From assembly GCA_914767715.1 (NCBI GenBank), contig OU612073.1, forward strand, positions 22,072,001 to 22,136,000: 64,000 bases of DNA, in the 5' to 3' direction. Shown one piece after another: positions 57,101-64,000 of this stretch (positions within the stretch are counted from its first letter, which is position 1; each line of letters opens with the position of its first letter). This DNA is from Membranipora membranacea. Taxonomy: Eukaryota; Bryozoa; Gymnolaemata; Cheilostomatida; Membraniporidae. A program made the translations under genes and the position numbers. The notes under the pieces are model-generated. The model did no database searches and had not been told where the DNA came from. It saw only the letters and a list, made by a program, of their open reading frames with translations.

Positions 57101-60100
57101 TCGTATTGTCTGATAAGGGCGTTAAGTCAGGAATGTTCTAGCTGAGAGGTATGGTTGTAGGTACACCCACTCCTACATACAGTGACTTATATTTAGAAAG
57201 GAATGATAGAGAGAAAATTAATGTAGGCACAATCTATCCAGTCCAAACAAAAACTGAAGATAGCGAGCAATAAAATATTCATTACATTCATAAATGTTGA
57301 GCTCATAAGCCTAAAAGAAAGTCTGGTGAAGATAAGATTTATCTTTAATGAATTAAACTTAACACTTTAGAACAGGAATGGTTTATTCATTGAATAAATT
57401 TATTTAAATATGGCTGCGATAAGAAATGCATCAGAAACATGTCAATTCGAATCTTATAGTGTCAAGCTTTGAAACAGCCCTTTTATTTCAATTATTATTT
57501 TTATATTCAATAATTCTGACAGTCTTATACTAGTCTGAGCTCCCCCCTCCCTAGACTTTTGCCTTCCGGCTGACAGCCTCTAACCCATCATCCCCGGCTA
57601 AAGCTAAATAAGGACATACAGTGTTACTAGAATGACTGATAACGTGAACCAGTAATGATATTATTTTCACATGCTGTGCTGTATCGATAGCACTGGTTTT
57701 CTATTTCCAAATAATTTGGATCATACAGTCTCCGATATGACCGTATTATTTGCTTGAGACATGCTACACTTCATTTTGGGGCTCTCTTAGGGACACCGAA
57801 CACAATAAATGGGTATCCTATGAGGTTTATGTATATTAAATGACAGAACAATCACATAATTGAACACCAAAAATCAAAAACTACAAGAGGTATCAATCAC
57901 TAAGGAGTTAGGTATCAGTAAGAACTACAAGGATATGAGAGATAAGACAACTCTAGCTCGATGACGAAATAAAAAAGAGATACCTGGTGATAAAGGGCAG
58001 CATATGTCATCTTTGTAACATATTCACCCCTGTGAATAATTTGAGGATTAACATAGTTACAATTTCAACTCAAGAGAAACATATTCACCGTGGGTCTCAC
58101 ATCTAAAACTTTTATGGGATGAGAGATGATACGTGGTAAGCAATAGCCTGCTACAAATTATTACCAGCAAAGTTCTCATTGATTTAAATGACCCGAAACC
58201 TAATTTTCTGGCAGCTCACATAAATTGTCATTAAAATAGTGATCTACCTCAACTTAAAAATAGAAAATGATACTGGCCACTAAGAATTGAGAGAATCCTA
58301 AATACACTAGGCGACTGTGTGTGAGGTGTATCAGGTGTATTTGGTGCGACCATCTTCTGTCATCGCTGAACCAGATCAATGATTTTCCATACAGGCATTT
58401 TTCATGACTGACCAAGCGAGAGAGGATAATATCTAGAGGAAGACATGTGACATCGCGGAAGTGGTGGATTGCTACTGATCTACACCTGTGTGACTAGGTA
58501 TGATGATGCAAGATTTGATTCATTATCAAATCATCATCATGCGCTGTTCATTTTCATACCTGTCAGCATAGGGAATCATCACACTAAAGAATGAATCCTC
58601 CATGTATTGTATTGGCTGAGAGAAGAAAACTCTATCAAATCAAAACCCGCACTGACAAAATATCACATGCTAGTTTAGATACAAGCTTGAAGAAAAGGCT
58701 GCCAAACTCATTGTTAGACGACAGAAATATTTTTGACCACTCAGTGGAGGAAACGTTCAACATTTTGCATCATTTGAAATAGTGAATATCAGGTAGCTAA
58801 TATTTACTCAGCCTTGTTACATCATGTTAGCTCCCACATTAGCTAGTGAAAATTGGAGTTAGCTAACATTAATTCATGCCGATCCAACTAAACCTTAGCT
58901 TATAAAATCCCCTCTAGGATACTAGGTTTTGATATTCTACGACTCAAAAATGTAGACAGCAGAATCATAAGGGAATGACTCAAAACTGAGCAACAAGTGG
59001 AAGAAGACAACGATGAATCAATGTCTACGAATTTGACCGTCTGCTTCATACAACATAAAGTTGGCACCTTAGAAGTTTGACAAATTTTATGATACATACA
59101 TGACTAACATTTGATAATTAAATTTAATATGAACTTCAAGCACCAAATCAGGAACGGCACTGCATCTTGCTCTGACGACAATATTATCATTTTTATCGAT
59201 AAAATATGTGATTGCCTCTCCAAATCACTTCAGCAAATATGAGATAAGGATATACATGAAAAGTTCCCGACTCTTTACCGTAATCGTAACAACATGAGAC
59301 ACTGCCTACGGGCGAATGAGGCATTGCAGCAGCTGCCACGCTGACTATGTTTACTTACATAGCGACAAGGCAATATTGAGAGAAGGTAAAATGAGGTAAT
59401 AGAGACAGAAGACTGTCTCTATTAATCTACTAAACAATCCTAATAAATCTGGACTTGTCAAAATTGAAATGTCTCTTCATCGTGATTGGAATGAAGTATT
59501 ATCTGTGTGGGTCCAGACTATACCTCCTTTCTTTGTTTCTACAAATAGAGAAGACAACCTGACCCTAGGACCCAAACCGAGTCTGTATCACTGAGGCTTG
59601 ACAAATTGCCATGAGGGTTTAAAATGTATATCAGCAAGGCCGCCTAAAATACACTAAACATAGCCCTATTAACTATCAACCACATCCCACCAATGAGTTA
59701 TACATGATTCTCAGTCCTTGGTTTTAAGTAATTGTAGAACTGAACATTGCCTGTTGTGCCCAATGGTTATTCATTCTTTCTGTAGATCTAAACTGAAAAG
59801 GCATTGCTTCTGAATCTGAACCTCAACCAAATTTGTAAATTAACCACAGAACAAACTTACAAAACACAGATATCCGTTTCAATTGCCCTTTGTTGTAGCT
59901 TGGTATCAATTCCACGATGTCATATTATACAATCAAATTACAAACATAGAGTAATTGCGGGGAGCACCTGATTTCACGAAGCTGACACCAGTTTCATGTG
60001 GTAAATTCCAGACTTTGAATATCCTCCTAAAAGAGCACATTATATGGCTAATTGATGCGCTCCAGTAATAAATTTGCATATTTGCATAAGATCTCAAAAT

Positions 60101-62156
60101 TATAATTCACTGGCAGTTTTTTTTACTTCCAGTTTGGGAAGGGCAAATTTCAAATTCGGACCACTCTCTAATTGTCACACTTTATTACATATATTAATGA
60201 TTATCTCGACTTGCTGTCACGCTCCCAGTATTAATTATCATCATGCGAGGTGTGCAGTTTTTCATTTTATTACCACACCCATTTTCTATAAACAGCCTAG
60301 TATTGGTAAAAGCCTCCCCATATTTCCGGAGAAAAATTTACTCCTAAGAGCATTAAGCTGACTAGGGAACAATAGAGCAATTTCTCCTAGAACGTTAGAT
60401 TGACAAATATATCCTGGTTGATAGAAATCAAAACTCAAACTGATGGAAGATGAGAAGGGAATGATTCTTGCAAATTGACTATATTCTGAAAGATAACTTT
60501 CACCTGAGAGTTGGGGTATATATTCGAGCTAGCAAATCACCTAATGACCCCTAAGCCTACATAGAAGACATTCCAATGTACCAGCATAACTTTCTCTTAG
60601 CAATAATAAATTATTTCACGGATACCTCAATAATTCATTCCTTAGTCTGATACCAGTATATCGTGTTATCACATGAATTAGACTTTGATGTCTTGCCTTA
60701 TAACTCTCTTACGATATCACGATCAGCCGCTCATTATCCAGGTGGGATTGTCAAGAAAATATTCATGTCTAGAGATTTGATGTACCGCTTTCATCATACA
60801 TGAACTATCAAAGATATGGCACAACCCGGCTAACTGCAACTGACTTTTTCCGTTCCTCAAAGTCCATAATCACCAAATTTAGCTACATGGGTTCTTGCTT
60901 ATCCTAGGAGTTTGAGTCACCCAAACTCTTAACCCCCCCCCCCCCAATGCCCGACTGTCCCCCCTAGAGGAGTAAAGTATTTACAGGAGGAAATTTACAA
61001 GTTTTGCGCAGGCTTGTGCATTTCCTCGACCACTTTATTTCAAATTAACCATCACCTTAGCCAGTAAAAGTTACGATCGCTATCAGTCGCCCCAAAAATT
61101 TCTAAACTTAACTCTAGCTGCTATTAACTCCTCTATTAGATGACTGCAAAACACCTAAAGATATGATATTACTAAGAAGGAACTAAAACACAGCGTGTTG
61201 CGGGCAAAAAACTTCAAGAGAAGTAATATGAGAACTAAGAAATAACAGTGTCAGTGTTTTGTTAGCACCAATGATCTCTTACACCATCATTAAACTAACT
61301 GCGTTCCAACTCAATAGCAGCAAATAAAAGCAACTGATCATATCACATATACCACATGAAATGAAGACTTGTATTTTTTGTGATCCATTGCTTCAGAATG
61401 TAGCAGAACCGCAAAATTTGTCACAAACGACCAGAGAAAGGGATGATTTTTTTTTTCCCAAAAGTTTCACCGAGTTGAGATGTATATTCATCACAAATTC
61501 AGTGCAGGTGCCACCTTTGCAAGATGTTGAGATATTCCAATTAATGTCCCTTGTATCCAGCAGATCTTTCCCTCCCCTCTTAATTCCTTCATACCCAAAC
61601 TACAGGGATGAGTCCTCAAATACAAGATGCTACGCTAGGTTTGCTTTGTTAATCTAGCCTGGAACTGTTTCGACAGCACTATACAAGTGAGTAGTGACTA
61701 TTGTAAGCTGAGGTACCGACACCATACACACACAGTCGTAACCCACCCTTTCAATTTTGTTTTAGATAAAGATCTCTTGAATTTTCCCTACAATGTTTGC
61801 ATCGGAAACTGGAATTTGTATATTTTGGCGCCCACCCCTGGGCGCGAAGCCTTAGTTGTGTTCCCTACAGTTGACAACTCATAGAATTACTTTTCATTCC
61901 TATCTTTTAGATCTAATGCCAATGGGCATTAATAACGTTTTTGTATTATAGTGTAGATAGTTTAAGGTGGCTCTTCTTTAAATCTGGCCAAACTTTTGTT
62001 ATGTTAGAGATCACGGAATAGCCGGAGATGTCACTCGGTCCTACCAAATAACCAAAGAAGATTATAAGGACTTGAACCAACATTGTGGAGTTTTTGGCAA
62101 ATAAAAGTTAGAGGAAATCAATGCTTTGAACCAAGGAGTTAGAAGATGAAACTCAC
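54132..62156. other. 8-kb stretch with no confident gene
   Basis: Upstream of the adhesion GPCR on the minus strand. Short ORFs have no domains. It holds three poly-C tracts, a hairpin at about 54802-54831 (ttcgggagt mirrored by actcccgaa) and one at about 56270-56325 (taccataaacat mirrored by atgtttatggt). Isolated donor-like sites on the minus strand (for example at 55729-55734, 56022-56029 and 58553-58560) could mark 5' UTR exons; unproven. Confidence 0.4.
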
Positions 62157-62249
62157 CTTAATGTTTAGATTATCCAACGTCCGCCGCATGTAGCTGTTGA
62201 TCGAAATGTCCTCAGGGGTAGTCAGATGCAATGTCAAATTACCACTCAT
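62157..62249 (-). CDS. Possible first coding exon of an unidentified transcript
   Basis: An ATG at 62247-62249 opens MSGNLTLHLTTPEDISINSY and closes after DNLNIK at a strong donor, GTGAGT (62151-62156), in phase 0. An in-frame TAA lies upstream, which fits a first exon. A phase-0 acceptor just before the adhesion GPCR start (tatacaag, ahead of TCACAACTCAAG ATG) would join in frame, but that would put the signal peptide inside the protein. The transcript is unknown. Confidence 0.3.
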
Positions 62250-64000
62250 TAGGTCACCAAATTCTGTTGTTGGCACAATTGTTTACTCAGGAGCCTCAAA
62301 ACTGTAATCAGACTTCGCTCCCCTGTAATTAGCGGTGACAGGATTCTGACTGATAATAACTATTAGCGTAAATAACGTGTGATATCTTCACCCAGCAATA
62401 TGTTTATACAGATAGAGTGGTTGCCGGAGTTGCACGCATGATAACACTTCACCATATGCACCAATAAATACTCTAAATAGCTGGTGCGCAAAGTTAATTT
62501 TATATCGCCACCCACCCCTACCATGAAGTGTGATCAAGATAGATCCAACTAGAGCTGTGCTAATTTTTCAAACAGATAGTTAAGATATTCGCAAGCATTT
62601 GAATTTGAAATGGGTTGATATTGTGGAAGCAAATGGAATCATGTGGCTAATGAGAATGATCAAGCACATTGGTAACAAAAATCAACAAGACAACCATCAT
62701 TGTGTTCTCTCTTAGGGAAATTACAATTGGTTATAGTGTCTGACATATACTCAAACCAGGCCTTATGATAAGCATTCAGACATTTCGGATGTAAGCTAGT
62801 GGTGTCTTTTGTCAATGTAATACCACAAACACCTTTTATCCACGCCATTAATATAAGCCCAGAAATTAACCAGACGTCATGGAATTAAAGCATGGCGCAC
62901 CTCTAATAAGTGTCTTGCACAACCGTTTGAATCAAAATACTTACCTCTTGTTTATATAGAAAGCAGAAGGTAATTTCACTCTCCTTACTTTTATATATGC
63001 AGTGATCCGGAATGGAAATTATTATCCGTTAAGTCATGAATGCTACTTCAGCTGTTGACCATCAAACCAATAATCTAGAAAATTAATTTAAGAAAAACAT
63101 TGAATCTGGACAACTGCAATGAAAGCATATTAGGGAGCATAACTTCTCGACCAATCTATTTGCTAGTCTAGTCCTAGGCTATGTGCTCAGCAGTCTCATG
63201 TTCCATTTTCAGGATGGTACAATATGAGTGTCAAAACTATCTGTGTATGATTTGTTTCAACACCTGAAAAGTCTTAATGATCGGAGAGGCAAACAGGGGC
63301 ATCCTCAAAACTAATTTTTTCTTTTCTTCCATACCCTTCCCAACACCACCATAAAACACATTTGCCATAATAGTTATTGTAGATTCATCCAGATCAAACA
63401 CATAGGCTTGTCTATAAATAGTCTTCTGCAGGAGAAGGATAATAATCAATTACCAAGCACCGTCGTAGTCTCATATCAAAGATGAAACGTTGTTGGCCAC
63501 CAGTAGATTTCGTTTTATGAAGATGTACAGCAAATACAAATTTCCTGTAATGTGTCACCTTTGGCTTCCTGAATGACTCAGTTTGATGCATGAAAGATCA
63601 GCCAGGACTAATCTTCATCGGTAATTTCAGGCGATAACAGCATTATGGTTGGATACACATCATCAATTGTGTAATTAGCTAAGCACAAATGTTACAGGCC
63701 TTATGCTAATTGCAGATTATAACTGTTAGGTAATGAAATTGTGCCCTGCAATATATTTCATATCTTGACAAGCTACAATCGAACACTGTGACAGCCTGTG
63801 AACTAGAACAAGCTTGTTTCCTCTGTGGATGTGGAAGAATACCTTAAAAGCTGTGTATCAAGCGGCCGCAGCGCCTCATTTCCCGACTTTTGCAATAGCA
63901 CTCAGCCACCACAGAGCGAAGAAACTTGATCTACTGTGAACTGATAAAAAAGTTGAGTCTCAGGCTGTTTGCTTCATTGTTGGTAGTATATTTACTCACC
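62250..64000. other. Right-end sequence without a recognised gene
   Basis: A second donor-like site on the minus strand (complement of acttacctcttg, at about 62939) follows tatataaac and might end a 5' UTR exon. The last bases (actcacc) would be another minus-strand donor, whose exon lies outside the window. Confidence 0.3.

Noticed and set aside
58591-58782. Plus-strand ORF of 63 codons
   Set aside because: No homology recognised, no splice or promoter support, and expected by chance at this length.
1-64000. CRISPR arrays, phage or bacterial operon signals
   Set aside because: Tandem repeats lack spacer-repeat structure, and genes have spliceosomal introns; the window is animal DNA.

Overview
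This is animal genomic DNA, AT-rich, with long introns, canonical GT-AG splice sites and many small transposons. The gene families (adhesion GPCR with GAIN/GPS, Ly6/uPAR fold, MADF-BESS factors, ankyrin-caspase) point to a metazoan, most likely an invertebrate. I cannot name the species. Nothing in it is bacterial: no operons, CRISPR arrays or rRNA genes were seen.

The dominant gene is on the minus strand at about 25456-53978. I could assemble 24 coding exons whose splice phases all agree, giving 6591 nt including the stop (2196 residues). The product is a large adhesion GPCR: signal peptide, LRR N-cap, a run of 72-nt leucine-rich-repeat exons, LRR C-cap, an approximately 870-residue Ser/Thr mucin-like stalk in a single exon, a Ly6/uPAR (LU) three-finger domain, an uncharacterised Cys-containing linker, GAIN domain, GPS cleavage motif, seven-helix domain and a Ser-rich tail. 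An optional phase-symmetric tail exon is possible at 29309-29482.

At the left end (296-8429, minus strand) lies a MADF-BESS transcription-factor locus. It carries three copies of a two-exon MADF domain, two BESS-like exons, a 7-residue coding minisatellite and a terminal exon with three C2H2 zinc fingers. A tandem duplication of about 1.1-1.4 kb created a hybrid exon joining a linker exon to a MADF exon. All phases permit one continuous gene, but two neighbouring genes are equally possible.

Between these lie decayed sequences. A LINE reverse-transcriptase fragment (11892-13948) has a stop in its GVPQG block and a nested hAT-type MITE with an 8-bp target duplication. A rhodopsin-class GPCR pseudogene is at 14434-15397. 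A 2.6-kb inverted-repeat element with a 9-bp target duplication (16940-19565) sits directly upstream of an ankyrin-caspase gene (19635-23510) that has two in-frame stops and a frameshift and so looks like a recent pseudogene.

Introns and intergenic parts hold several fold-back/MITE elements with readable target duplications, two of which carry tRNA-like Pol III boxes, plus minisatellites, poly-C tracts and a 300-bp dispersed repeat. The right end (54132-64000) has almost no recognisable coding sequence apart from one possible short first exon.
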